Shown: positions 25,936 to 36,606 of the stretch, piece by piece
Layout: the number at the start of each line of letters is the position of its first letter
How positions within the stretch are numbered: position 1 is the first letter of the stretch
Assembly (NCBI GenBank): GCA_950295325.1
Contig: OX485809.1
Coordinates: 33,308,144-33,372,143, forward strand
From: Polytrichum commune
Taxonomy: Eukaryota > Streptophyta > Polytrichopsida > Polytrichales > Polytrichaceae
Reading direction: 5' to 3'
DNA: 64,000 nucleotides
Position numbers and translations under genes: made by a program
The notes under the pieces: generated by a model
Databases searched by the model: none
Told to the model about the DNA's origin: nothing
What the model saw: the letters and a program-made list of their open reading frames with translations, nothing else

Positions 25936-27242
25936 TTAGGTTTTTGTGTTGGTGCCTTTCAAAGCCCACAAAAGTTCAATCAAATCACCTCTGAAACTAT
26001 AATGCAAGTCCTCATTTTCTATCTCTATTGTATCATTCATAAGAGCATCAAATGACAAGCCCTTACGCAATGGCACATTCTCATCAACTAGTCCTGAAAT
26101 AATATTTTCTAACCCCGGTACATCGCGTTCATCCTCCAAAATCATGTTGTGGAGAATGCAACATGTAAACATGATGTCAGAAATCGTGTCCATGCTCCAC
26201 TGGCGACATGGATTCTGAATAATGTTAAAACGGGCTTGCAACACTCCAAAGCAACGCTCAACATCTTTGCGGCACGCCTTTTGTTTTTTTGCAAAGTGTT
26301 TGCGTTTCTCATCACCGGGCTCGTGGATGCTTTGAACAAAGCAACTCCATTGTGAATATATTTCATCCGCCAACAAGTAGTACCGGTTGTACTCTTTCCC
26401 ATTCACCTCGAAGGTGAAGTCACTAGCCTCGCTAGTGAGCATGTTGTGGATCAATGGAGAGCGGTCAAACACATTGAGGTTATTATTTGACCCCGGCAAC
26501 CCAAAAAATATATGCCAGATGTGCAAACTATGATCAGCAACAACCTCTTGAATAATTGACCACTTTCTCTTCCTATTCCCAAAGTCTTTCTGCCATGCTA
26601 CCGGAAAATTTTCCACTTATAATGCATGCAATTCGATGACCCAAACATACCAGGGAAACCGCGAGCCGCATTGACTGTCAATTGTTGCTCAAAGTCAGCT
26701 CTCATGGGTTGTCGAAGATGGTGCTCTCCAAACTCATGACGGATAGCTGAACAAAAACGCTTCATGAACTCCATAGCGGTTGATTCACTTGTCCGACAAT
26801 AATCATCCATGGCATCAGCACAAACACCCAGAGAGAGCATCCGGAAGGCTGCCGTCATCTTCTGGCGAGAAGACAACCCTAATAAACTGCAAGCATCTTT
26901 CTTCTGAACAAAATAAGGGTCACGGACACAAACCCTTTTTAAAATGGTGAGAAACAATGATCTCCTCATGCGGAATCGCCGCTGGAAAAATACAGGACCC
27001 CACACCGGCTCATCATAAAAATAATCTAGGTGCATTCGCTCATCCATGATCACTCTAGCCCTCTCAATGTTCTTGGCCTTCCTTACACTTGACCCTCCAA
27101 TAACACTCATTGGTGGTTGTAATTCCGCATGAACTGCGCTCTCTAACTGACCCAAAGCCATAGCAATGCTAACCTCATCGTCCTCATCGTCCTCAAGAAA
27201 AGTTGCACGTGCATTTGCTAATCTAGCCCTCCAAGCTTCCAT
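25936..27242 (-). pseudogene. HARBI1-like (DDE_Tnp_4) transposase, decayed
   Basis: Two minus-strand blocks join head to tail. The N-terminal block (27242 to about 26620) has MEAWRARLANAR, RFRMRRSLFLTILKRV and GVCADAMDDYCRTSEST. The C-terminal block (about 26616-25936) has HIWHIFFGLPGSNN, YYLLADEIYSQW, KDVERCFGVLQARF and MFTCCILHNMI. A one-base loss in an A run near 26617 separates them. Two catalytic acids are changed. The family's GSxDCMH reads GSSNCMH (Asp to Asn, about 26641), and GSNNDxN reads GSNNNLN (Asp to Asn, about 26498). The Glu of DVERCFGV remains. Known: this nuclease cuts the element ends and targets TWA sites. The copy cannot be active. An in-frame stretch upstream of Met 27242 extends to 27332, but the family usually starts at the Met chosen here. 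Confidence 0.92.
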
Positions 27243-27339
27243 TGCAAAACACCACACAAAGAAGTGGACTCTAAACTTTGAACTGTGCTGAATACTGTAA
27301 TGTGAGATGGGAGAGAGGCCAATGGTCTTCAACTAGTCT

Positions 27340-28465
27340 GCTGGACCTGACAGTCTGCGGGGCCGGAATTGGCCAATTCGGGGCCAGTTGGAGGGCGAGG
27401 ACCGGCTGTGGGTGGGGGGTGGACCGGGGCCCAGCTGACGGGGCCAGGATAAGCACCGGCAGTGTCGCGCACCTCTTCATGAGGAGTGCCCGAAACACCA
27501 TGGGCACAAGGGGGACCCCGGAGTGACACCCGGGACTTGTGGCGCCGTTGGTGAGAGGGCCCAAGTGATCCTAGTGTGGGCGAGGGCCCCGGGCGTTGGG
27601 AACGCCTCCCACCCACGGAGACTAGGATGCACAAGGGTAAGGCCATGAGCTATGTGTAGCTCATGGCGTGGTGATTCTAGAATGCTCAAGATCACCTCAA
27701 GTGGAGGTGTGAGCTAGGAGTTATGGCCATTTGAGTGGGACGCTGTCCCGGGACAGCGCCCAGGTAATGCAGTGCCTGGGAGTGATTCCCGGGACTGCCA
27801 AGGTTCAAACAGGCATAACTTCCTCAAGACTTGCCCGAATGGGGCAATTGAGGAGTCCATCGGCATCTACGTGAAGCGTAGATGAAGATGGAGTGGTTGG
27901 TTGTTATGATCAGACATCATACAAGGAAGTTATGATGGTCTGAAGCTGCTGGGGTGGTTCTAGGCCCAGCAGCTAAAGGAAAATGTCCACTTGGCCCCAA
28001 CTCTTGGTAGAGAGACAAGAGGTTGGTTGACGGTGGGGTAGGGGCCCCGCGTAAAGTCCTAGAGGCTTATATGGGTGAGGTGGTGTGGCCTCACCCACCC
28101 GAGGCCGAACGGCACGGCCTCCATGGGCTTTGGCCCATTGTGAGGCCATAGTTGCCTAGTATGCTTCGGGTTGTTGTAGTGTTGCTCCGGCAATGCGATG
28201 ATCAACATAAGATGGGACTTCCACGGATAGAAGTCCACATCTAGGAATGGGTTACCGATTAAGGGGTGAGTCCCGAAAGCAAAGTAGGAGGGTTGGTTCC
28301 CTCCTATGAACTAAATGGTCCGGGGTAGGAGGAGCTAACCATTAGCATGGCGGAATGCGAATGGTTAGCGCTCGTAACCTTTGCTAGAAAATGAAAATTG
28401 GCAAGATTGCTAAGGGGGCTAGCAAGGGTTGCGACAGGCAGGGGGGCGACCACCGGGGCCGTTGG
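27340..28465. other. GC-rich non-coding insert within the Harbinger element, possible solo LTR
   Basis: About 1.1 kb of sequence much richer in GC than its surroundings, with no lasting frame. It includes a perfect 16-bp palindrome near 27740 (GCTGTCCCGGGACAGC) and a TATA-like CTTATATGGG near 28069. These could be an LTR promoter. I could not find TG...CA ends with a 5-bp target duplication, so the call stays open. It could also be the 5' region of the transposase gene. Confidence 0.35.
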
Positions 28466-28765
28466 CGCTCTAAGGCCTTTACATATGGGAAAATTGGCCC
28501 CCATTATAATCTTATTATAATCTGTAGTTGAGGCCGGCCTCAAACCCAAAAAGGCCTGAAATTTCATGCAATTGGCCCGGCCTCTAGGTGTAAAGCGGCC
28601 CTTAAACTCCGAGAGGCCAAAGCTCCAATGGAAAAGTGATACCCCAAACTGTCGCAACCTACATCACAAGCTACTACACCACCATTCGAAACATGTGAAG
28701 TTCCATTCTTAACCCTTTCTGTTTTTAAATATCAATATCTATCTATCTATCTATTTGTCTACTTA

Positions 28766-29296
28766 TGGGGCATTCCCACCTGACTTTAGTTAAGACCCAA
28801 AGTATTTCCTAAAAACCGGGTAAAGCTCCCTCGGTTATAGTGGAGGCATCCGACTATCCCAATGCACCTACAAGAACTTGCTCCGGAGATTTTCAAGTAG
28901 GTTTTAGTTAAGTAGCTTTCACACATGTTCATGGTTTTATCTACCAAGCAATGAATGTTGGGTAGTTTTTGTCCCATCCCAGAATGCCTTACTACTCACC
29001 TATCTTACCATCGGTTTTTGTTAATGAAGCTCCTCGTGCCCTCATAGCTAAGACTAAAAAGCAACCAATCACAAGGGTGGGAGGCGACACTTTTAAAGTT
29101 CCTATATTCTTGCCTCATGTTTAGGTACCGATGGGAGGGTCGGTGGTTGAGGCTTAAAACTTCCACTTTTAAGCCATGCCACATCATTTTCCACCTAGGC
29201 TTGGCACTAAAAAGAGCCATATGTGTGAACCCTAGATAACTAAAACCGCTTTTAGACTAAAACTACTTCTAACTAATGTCAGGTGGGAATGCCCCA
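28766..29296. mobile_element. PIF-type MITE with TGGGGCATTCCCACCTGAC ends
   Basis: A 19-bp terminal inverted repeat TGGGGCATTCCCACCTGAC is perfect at both ends, with a perfect TTA target duplication (28763-28765 and 29297-29299). Length 531 bp, no coding frame. It sits inside an ATCT tetranucleotide repeat that continues on both sides (about 28735-28765 and 29310-29335). Confidence 0.88.
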
Positions 29297-29299
29297 TTA

Positions 29300-29742
29300 G
29301 CTAGCTAACCGAATATCTATCTAGCTATCTACCCATTACTTATTATATTGCATACACCAGGCACAATCGTCACAGTGTCTGATTAGATAATCAGAAAAAC
29401 TCACAAATACTTCAAGACATGAACATGCCACTTGGGAGTAAGGTTAGCTCATGTCTCATTCTATATTCCGTCAGCAATATAGGGCTTAGGCTAGCCAAAG
29501 TTCATCTTGCAAATCCCAAATATAACATTGATTTGTTGGAAGAAAAGAAATCACTTGTCATTCGGCTGCACGAGGGAAACGTGGTCATTCTCAAAATGAA
29601 AAGAAAAAAAAACCTTTGAAACACATACAAAAAAATGGCATCTCATAAATTTTGCTGATAATCCACATTTGGTGGGCGTTACACAAAAGAAGATCACATT
29701 CCAAAACATCTTCGAGAACTACAATCTTAGACTCGAGAATCT
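29300..29742. other. Intergenic DNA
   Basis: No gene or repeat recognised beyond the end of the ATCT run at the left edge. Confidence 0.3.
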
Positions 29743-30360
29743 TTGGATGCTTCCAAGGTACCTTCCAAAGATTTTGTTCATGTGTTTTTCGCAAACTTCT
29801 TTTCTCATACCAATATGTTTAAATATGGGTTGAAACTTAGAAGAAATATTTCACTTCTGGTAGCACCCAAAAAAAACCCTACTATGGCACAAGAGCAAGA
29901 ACAAGAACAATCCGATATGGGTTTCACTCTCACTATAACGGTTTCTCAAACCTCCTGTAGAGACACTCAAGATGAGTTTTTCAAAGCCTTCATTAGATAT
30001 GTGTCCAAACTTTATCTTAAAACGCTCCATTTTGTTAAAGCTAAGAAGTGGAAAAATTGCCCATACTGGGAAAGCTCCTTTGTATGCTCGAATGCGGTAC
30101 TTTATAACAAATATTTGAACAAAATAATTGTAGCATGTGGATGGAGTTTTGTGGACGTCAATGCTTGTTGTAGGAGTATCGAAGGGAGAATGAAACCGTT
30201 CAAGGATATCCTCAACAAGCTCGACATTGGAGACATCTACAAAACACTTGCCAACACCTTAGGAGTCCATAAATATTTGTGGCCCTCCACCCGCAATTGC
30301 TTTATCTACCTTGAATACGAAGCGTACAACTTGGAAGGTGAAACTCAAGGCACTAGATGA
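29743..30360 (+). CDS. Unrecognised 205-codon open frame
   Basis: An open frame that is long for this AT-rich setting. I do not recognise its family. Visible features: a Gln/Glu run (QEQEQEQ) near residue 50, a mixed-charge body, several Cys (NACCRS), and aromatic-rich stretches (KKWKNCPYW, KYLWPSTRNCFIYLEYEAY). No signal peptide or membrane segment is clear. It lies between a PIF-type MITE and an A/C-rich repeat region, so a transposon-borne gene fragment or chance frame is as likely as a host gene. The first Met is not well supported by context. Confidence 0.3.
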   Translation: MDASKVPSKDFVHVFFANFFSHTNMFKYGLKLRRNISLLVAPKKNPTMAQEQEQEQSDMGFTLTITVSQTSCRDTQDEFFKAFIRYVSKLYLKTLHFVKAKKWKNCPYWESSFVCSNAVLYNKYLNKIIVACGWSFVDVNACCRSIEGRMKPFKDILNKLDIGDIYKTLANTLGVHKYLWPSTRNCFIYLEYEAYNLEGETQGTR

Positions 30361-30880
30361 TAGAGTAGAAAGGAAGATGCATTCTCAAGAATAAATATTG
30401 GAAAAAATGATCACTACTATGATAACAAAAAAAAATGTTTGCATGTTTGGATAAGCTCTATTTGATTTACAACCAATGACCTGGCCACTTAAGCATCTTA
30501 CTCATCAATGAGCAAATGACTCTACTCATTAAAGACAACCCCACATTTGAGTTAGCATCCAACAATGAGGATACCACCTTCGTTTTAATCGATATTACAA
30601 AATGACATCACAACAAGGATTACCACTCTAAACCTACGTTTTTTTCATGTACATCTATGCCCACTAATAAAACTATTGCCAAACAGTTTTTTCAACATTG
30701 ATATTTTCATATGTGAACATCATTTCATCCTCAACATTTTTATAGTTTGCATTCATGTGGACTTATATTCATTGTATTTGTGCTACCTTGCAATCTTTGC
30801 CCTACAACGATACCACCTATCTACTTGCTCCGGTTGTTTGCTCTCACATCCTTTCACATTCGAAGCTCCACATTTTTCCA
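30361..30880. other. Intergenic DNA
   Basis: No gene seen. Confidence 0.3.
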
Positions 30881-30889
30881 ATATATATA

Positions 30890-32130
30890 AATGATTGGAA
30901 CAAATAGCGACTCACACTTTAACAATTCATGTCATTTTCACACTACACATACTTCCAATAAATACACAACATACATTCTTACCCATTAAATCCATACCCT
31001 CACAACTATATTCTTTACCAATTTCTCTAACATTTGCTTACAATACATCACACCTTAGTACTTTATGACATGTTGATATCTCACATCCTCCCTTCATCCA
31101 ATATTGATTTCACACCACAAACTAACCCACACATTAAAACATACACTGGTATAATATATTCAAAATTGCGTCCATTCAATCTCATTATAATCCTACAAAT
31201 ACAAATACCTACTTATTTTCAATCAACACACACTAACAATGTTACCAACACATTGTCAAACTATGCAACTAATTCATCCAAAAAATATTACTTCAAATCC
31301 AAAACACACATATATACAAATCCAAGTCAAGCATATACACCCCCTTCCTTCAATGTACCTACTTACCATCGGAAATAATCATTAAATATTTCCTACAAAA
31401 CAAACACATATACTTCCAATAAGTATATCAACCAATACAATTGCCTAATAAAAAAACCACCACACTACACACCCCTACAAAATCACATCTCACATATATC
31501 ATAAGTTTTTCCTCTATATCATAGGGGATATTGAAACTAACCCACGTCTTGCCAATGTTGTCACCAACCTAACCAAAAAATACATTCTTAAAGTACATAA
31601 ACACCACCACAATACAAAACCATTTCTCTTTTTTTTTAACACTACTACTTGGCATTTTTTCAACATACCCGCAAGAATCCTCCAATGAAAAAAAAAAAAA
31701 CCCACACATATAAACAACCACCTTCACCTACATAAACAACATGTCATAATCTCTCATGTCCTCATAACATACATTATAACTCTAGACTTCTACACATTAA
31801 TCAGCCCACACCACAAACATCTCACATACATACAAAAAATTATCTACATAGAGGACCTATATCATCTCCTCCTAAAAGGTGCCAACATCCAACCAAATCC
31901 GGGACCAATCACAAAAAAAATGACAAGGACTCCCAAAATAATACCAACAAAGACAAAAGTAATATTTCATAATAAACGAACTAAGGCTCAAACCCTTAGC
32001 CGACCTCTTTGAACCATACATAAATTACAAACAATTCACACCCACTCACCAAATACACCAACACTTATTAAAACATAAGGTTCTCCTCAATACCTACCCC
32101 CCCCCCCCCCCACATCACAAATTATTTGCA
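30890..32130. repeat. A/C-rich, G-poor strand-asymmetric segment ending in a C17 run
   Basis: Over about 1.2 kb the plus strand is dominated by A, C and T with very few G (words such as CACACATATATACAAATCC). It ends near a run of 17 C at 32097-32113. No repeat unit is obvious and open frames here are composition artefacts. A G/T-rich segment of opposite skew lies at about 41150-43880. Confidence 0.6.
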
Positions 32131-32151
32131 TTTACTACATCAATAAGCCCA

Positions 32152-32523
32152 CTACCCGGAATGTGCAATCATACACTCCACACTAATATTTTCTTTAAAA
32201 TGGTATCTTTCTCCTTCAAAACATGTCATAATAAAGTACATAAATATATAAAATGTAGATGTACTTACCTTCACCCGCTTTTGAGAATCACCATCTAAAA
32301 ATGATCCCAAAAATTGCCAACATTTCCTTTGATAATTTGCCATCCGTCTTTGTGTAATACAAATTGCCATCATCATCATTTGGGCATTTTGTTGAAAAAT
32401 TGAAAGTTTTTGCAATGCCAAAATGCCCACAATGACATACTTTATGACCATAAAAATTGAAAGTAAAACAAGAATGCATTTCCTTCTAGAATCCATGACT
32501 AGAAAAGGTGAGGATTTTTTCAT
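32152..32523 (-). CDS. Unrecognised 123-codon open frame, hydrophobic N-terminus
   Basis: A minus-strand frame with a hydrophobic stretch (LVLLSIFMVIKYVIVGIL) near residues 18-35, a Met/Gln-rich middle and an aromatic C-terminus. No family recognised. It could be the start of a transposon gene, since it lies just upstream of two PIF-type elements. It may be chance. Confidence 0.2.
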   Translation of the reverse strand: MKKSSPFLVMDSRRKCILVLLSIFMVIKYVIVGILALQKLSIFQQNAQMMMMAICITQRRMANYQRKCWQFLGSFLDGDSQKRVKVSTSTFYIFMYFIMTCFEGERYHFKENISVECMIAHSG

Positions 32524-32598
32524 GAATTGGATGTATTGGTGAGGTAAGAAATGAATAGAAGCTGGATAAATGGTATGGTTTGGACTTTGGGCTTGGCA

Positions 32599-32827
32599 TT
32601 TGGAGGCTTCACGTTATGGCCGTCCAATTCGAGAGGCCGTGGGAGTTCATGGCCAAAGGTTTGGCCTTTCGGCTTGGCCTTTGGAGGCTTCACACTATGC
32701 CCTCCCGAAGGCTCCTATTCCTATATTTTATTGGCTATTTTCAGCCCACTTCTTTGGACTGTCAACAAAGTTTGGCCATTCAATCCCATGGCCTCTCGAC
32801 TTGGGCGGCCATAATGTGAAGTGGCCC
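32599..32827. mobile_element. PIF-type MITE, abutting the next element
   Basis: The right end reads as the complement of GGGCCACTTCACATTATGGC. The left end (from about 32599) reads GGAGGCTTCACGTTATGGCC and stays matched for about 40 bp (TTCGAGAGGCC in both). A partial copy of the left arm recurs near 32679. The right flank is TAA (32828-32830), shared with the element at 32831. Confidence 0.65.
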
Positions 32828-32830
32828 TAA

Positions 32831-33354
32831 GGGCCACTTTACACCTAGAGGCCGGGCCAATTCGTTGTGTAAGAGGCTTGAAATCCTCACTTGTAATTGG
32901 CCAAAAGGCTAAGATCAGCCCCTTTACACCTAGAGGCCGGACCGATTTGGTGGTATGAAATTTTTAATCAAAAAATGCATGGTATGACACAACCTGAGCT
33001 CGTTGAATTAGGTGCACCCAAAATGAAGGACCAATTCTTGACCTCGGGGCCAATGTTACATTTCAATAAAACTTTTTTTTAATAAAATATGATTTCTTAG
33101 CGAACTATATCCATTGGATTATGTGGAAATATGAACAACTCTATGCTAGATTATACTGAATCCGTTGGATTATGCTAGATTTATTGAATCGGCTTAGCTT
33201 CTTGGCCCTAAAACCTTTACATATGGAAAATTGGCCCCCATTATAATTTTATTATAATGTGTAGTTGAGGCCGGCCTCCAACCCAAAAGAGGCTGGAATT
33301 TCATGCAATCGGCCTCAAGGGGAATTGGCCCGGCCTCTAAGTGTAAAGCAGCCC
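32831..33354. mobile_element. MITE derived from the 4.67 kb Harbinger element
   Basis: Its first roughly 390 bp match the left end of the element at 23930, and its last roughly 140 bp match the right end at 28465-28601. The join is near 33205-33215 (CTTGGCCCTAA to ACCTTTACATATGG). Ends are GGGCCACTTTACACC and its complement. Flanks are TAA on the left and TTA on the right, so the TWA target duplication differs at one base. No coding frame. Confidence 0.88.
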
Positions 33355-33357
33355 TTA

Positions 33358-33763
33358 GAGTTCACTTCCAAACTTGCATAAACTGTTCACGTATTTTAGG
33401 TAATTGACGTTACATTATGGGCATCTCAGATGCCCTATGGTCCACTCAACTCACACCCGGGTTTTGGGTGATGTTATGGAGTCACTTCCTTCTATGGCAC
33501 CCTTTTTTATGTACGCGTGTTTTTTCATTGACCCCTGCCTAGCTTTTATTGCCTTGGAATATTCCATGCTGTAAAGTTTTCGCCTACATAATCTACAAAA
33601 CTTTACCCAGAATGTAATCGGGCCTTTTGCCTTTAGCCTCACCATATAAAAGTCAAAGAAACACTCATTGGTTGGATGGCATACCTGCTTCCTCCAAAGG
33701 ATGGGCTTGATGGCGATACTCCAAAATTAGCCAGGAATTCTCCCGGACATATATATATAGGTG
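33358..33763. other. Intergenic DNA
   Basis: No gene or repeat recognised. Confidence 0.3.
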
Positions 33764-33771
33764 CCCATATG

Positions 33772-34458
33772 CAGGGCTGATTTTTCACAAAGTTTTTGCC
33801 CGTCCACGTCCAAAAACCTTGAATTGAAAGGCAAAAAAAGTTGCAACCCGTCCCAAAACCGGTAATTTCTAAACCTACCCGTCCATGGAAAGGTTAAAGA
33901 AAAAATAACCCGTCTCAAAACCGGTTTGAAAATGAAAATACCAGTCCCGCAAGAGGTATAAATAAGTCTCTTACAATGTTGGTAAAAATTTAGAAAAAAA
34001 AACCAACTAAAAACCGAAAGATATCGACATGTGACTGGTTGCACTTGGAAACAATAGGATCTTGACAAATTATGCCTTCAATGTTCATTAGTTATTTGTC
34101 TTTTGCTGTCGATTTTCATCTTTCCAATACACCCCATTCTAAATTTTGTGGTTGATGAATTAATTTATGCAGGTGAATCAAGCACTTCAAGATTTATATT
34201 TTGATTGGGTATTAGTGGTTTGATTGCATTATGCTTATATTCACATGTCATACATGACATAATGTAACTGATATTTGTACCATTTCTTTTTTTTGGAAAA
34301 AATTATCAAAAAAGTTGTTATTTTTGGAACCCGTCCAAAGTGAATTTGACACGTCCAAAAACCGGTTCATTTCTAAGAACCCGTCCACTAGAAATGTTTT
34401 TTTTTTTTTATGAACATGTCCCTAGACATGTTAGGGACCTTGTGAAAAATCACCACTG
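33772..34458. mobile_element. hAT-type MITE with repeated CCCGTCC-CCGG words
   Basis: Ends are CAGGGCTGATTTTTCACAAA and, on the complement, CAGTGGTGATTTTTCACAAG. The 8-bp flanks are CCCATATG (33764-33771) and TCCATATG (34459-34466), matching at seven of eight bases, as expected for hAT. The interior repeats ACCCGTCC followed by AAAACCGGT at least five times (near 33800, 33848, 33880, 33910 and 34330-34385), resembling subterminal transposase-binding repeats. No transposase frame. Confidence 0.8.
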
Positions 34459-34482
34459 TCCATATGGTTTTTGGGGTTCAAT

Positions 34483-34811
34483 AACTACACAAAATATGAT
34501 ATTTAGTGTTTGATACACTAAAATACGAATGCATACACTAAATATCAATAACCCTATGAAAGTAAGTAACAGTAAATGCAAACTCAAACACTAAAGATCA
34601 ATTATGGTAATATGTGGAAGTTACATGTTTGAATTTAGTGTTAACAAGGATATGAAAAAAAATATATAATAAGGGAGGTGGCAATAGGGAAGGTAATGGC
34701 ACATTTATGTCTAATACTAATTGTCAAAGAATTGAGAATTAGTGTTGAGCATGGTAGGGTGGTAACAACACTAAATGTAATCAAACACTAAATATCATAT
34801 TTTGTGTAGTG
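34483..34811. mobile_element. CACTA-type MITE, 329 bp
   Basis: About 32 bp inverted ends, CACTACACAAAATATGATAT then TTAGTGTTTGAT, with one visible difference (A for the first C on the left). Flanks are AAT and AAA, an imperfect 3-bp duplication. The word CACTAAATATCA recurs inside. No coding frame. Confidence 0.82.
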
Positions 34812-35047
34812 AAAGTGGCTTTAGAACATGACCATCTATTATCATTACGGCCACTTGTAACAAGATATTGTTGGGTTGAGCTAGACCCACGCGTCAAGCC
34901 TAACCATTATTGTACCGTTTGGGGGGGGGGGGGTTAGAAAGCCTAAGTGGAATAGCTTGTGTATATGGTGGCCCAACTTTCAACTTCTTCAAGGTAGATG
35001 AGTAATCCATGGTTATTTAGCCACTGTCTTGATGATATTTGGATTGC
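34812..35047. repeat. Remnant of a GAGCATGTTC-family element with a G13 run
   Basis: The stretch at about 34870-34905 (GACCCACGCG, AAGCCTAACC) resembles the interior of the TTA-flanked element that begins at 36519. A G13 run lies at 34921-34933. No gene. Confidence 0.45.
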
Positions 35048-35469
35048 GGTGAGTTTCCATGTAAGCCGCTCACCCACCAAATTTTAATGTGAATAAGGAC
35101 AAAACCCGCCCAAATGTAGAGGGAATCTAGTGGAGTGGGGTTCATATGTGCCAACTAGCTACTTCCATCTTCTCGAATCCGGGCCCACCTGCTAACCGTC
35201 TCCTCCCGGTTACCAAGGATGGAGTTCTAGACCCAACCATGGTTCTCTTGAGTCTTCAAGTGGTTTTAATCATCCGGTGTCCGACAATTGTAGGTTACAA
35301 ATTCTTTAGTGGGTGCATGGAAGTCTAGTCGTTTGTGCCCATGGCCCTCCAAATTCTAGCGGACCTCCATAATGTGGTTGGATGGCAATTGTGCTTAACT
35401 ACATGTAAACACCTCCAGCTCACTATTATCTAGAATCTAGTGGGCAAGCGGTCTACATGGAAACTCACC
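35048..35469. mobile_element. MITE with GGTGAGTTTCCATGTA ends
   Basis: Inverted ends of about 30 bp, starting GGTGAGTTTCCATGTA and continuing through a CCGCT-x-CCCAC block at both sides. Target duplication not clear. Length about 422 bp, no coding frame. Confidence 0.75.
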
Positions 35470-36270
35470 CTTAGTCACCTTCACAAAAATCAAACTACAC
35501 CCACCATCCTGCATAATTAGGAGTGCTAGAGGTATTGAGGTCTTAAAGCATCATTGTGAGAAACTATTTCCATTCCATGGAGGATTAAGTAGCTTGGAAA
35601 CTTTTCAAAAAAAATACACAAACTAGCGAATCTATATAGAGTATACGAAAAACAAAATGGTTACTTAATGCCACATATGATTAGTCTTTTTAAACAATGA
35701 CTTACTTGATGGCACCATTACACTCATTTGTTGACGGCTTAAGGATTTAAAATAAGTGTCCCCAAAATGAAGGTGTTACTTAAAGGCTTCAATGCCTTAT
35801 CCATTGAGTTATGACGTGCTTGATTTTTGTGGGTGAGGTGCGCAAATTAGGAGGCAACAACTTGGGAGGCATCACGTGGTTGCGAGGTGCCGACCAACTT
35901 GTATTGTAGTTTCCTATAATGAAAAGCCAAATTTGCAACATTTTATCTTACCCGTGACCACTTTAAAGACATGACACAACCAACATCAACATTATATTTA
36001 TTTTGTGTTCACAGAGGACCCATGTAGAACATGCTAATGATGTCGTCCACTTACACAACATTGAACTATAACACAAATTGGGAAGTAGAGAATCTTTGAT
36101 TGTAGAGCCTAGATCAACGCCTTCCTCAACTCTAATTTGACTCTAATTTCATTGATTTCAAATCCGTTGGTCTTGATTCCAAATTGCTAACATGCTCGAG
36201 CTTCTAATGCTCAAATCCATTAGTTGGATGATTCCACATGGTTAGAGGTGTCCACACTAGCCTCATCTAC
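35470..36270. other. Intergenic DNA
   Basis: No gene or clear repeat seen. Confidence 0.3.
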
Positions 36271-36515
36271 CTTGTAAGAGAATCAACTATCATTACCTCA
36301 CATTATATGACCATATAGGATCTTAGCTTCAACTAGTTCTATGGAAAACCATGTGTATTGTGAGATATTAGTTTTGATCATGAGACTCACGATTTATAAA
36401 GCTCATATAGAGTGAACATGTGGGGCAGATAATGAGACTACACCCTCCAAAACAATGTTACCCGATTTAGCACCCCTTTGTATTAGCGTTTGGTGTACAA
36501 CGTGTGATCATGCTC
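36271..36515. mobile_element. Right part of a TTA-flanked GAGCATG-family element
   Basis: Homologous in the same orientation to about 38262-38510. It ends ...ATCATGCTC, followed by TTA (36516-36518), directly next to the start of a second family member. Its left end was not found; it probably begins somewhere before 34870. Confidence 0.6.
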
Positions 36516-36606
36516 TTAGAGCATGTTCATACGTTATCAATACAAGACCCGCAACGGGATAATGTCATGTTTAGCCTGGGAGTTGGACACACGCGTTAGG
36601 CCCAAC

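Larger units (their letters stand above)
23930..28601. mobile_element. PIF/Harbinger DNA transposon, 4.67 kb, both genes decayed
   Basis: The ends are near-perfect inverted repeats starting GGGCC(A/G)CTTTACACC and continuing TAGAGGCC. A TTA target duplication lies at 23927-23929 and 28602-28604, the signature of PIF/Harbinger. It holds the two expected genes, convergent with 9 bp between their stops: a Myb/trihelix-like ORF1 on the plus strand and a HARBI1-type nuclease on the minus strand. A GC-rich 1.1 kb stretch (about 27340-28465) has no frame and may be a separate insertion. The 524-bp MITE at 32831-33354 has the same ends and is an internally deleted relative. Confidence 0.93.

Noticed and set aside
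32551..32830. Three overlapping plus-strand frames of about 80 codons, Trp/Pro-rich
   Set aside because: They lie within a PIF-type MITE made of inverted and direct repeats.
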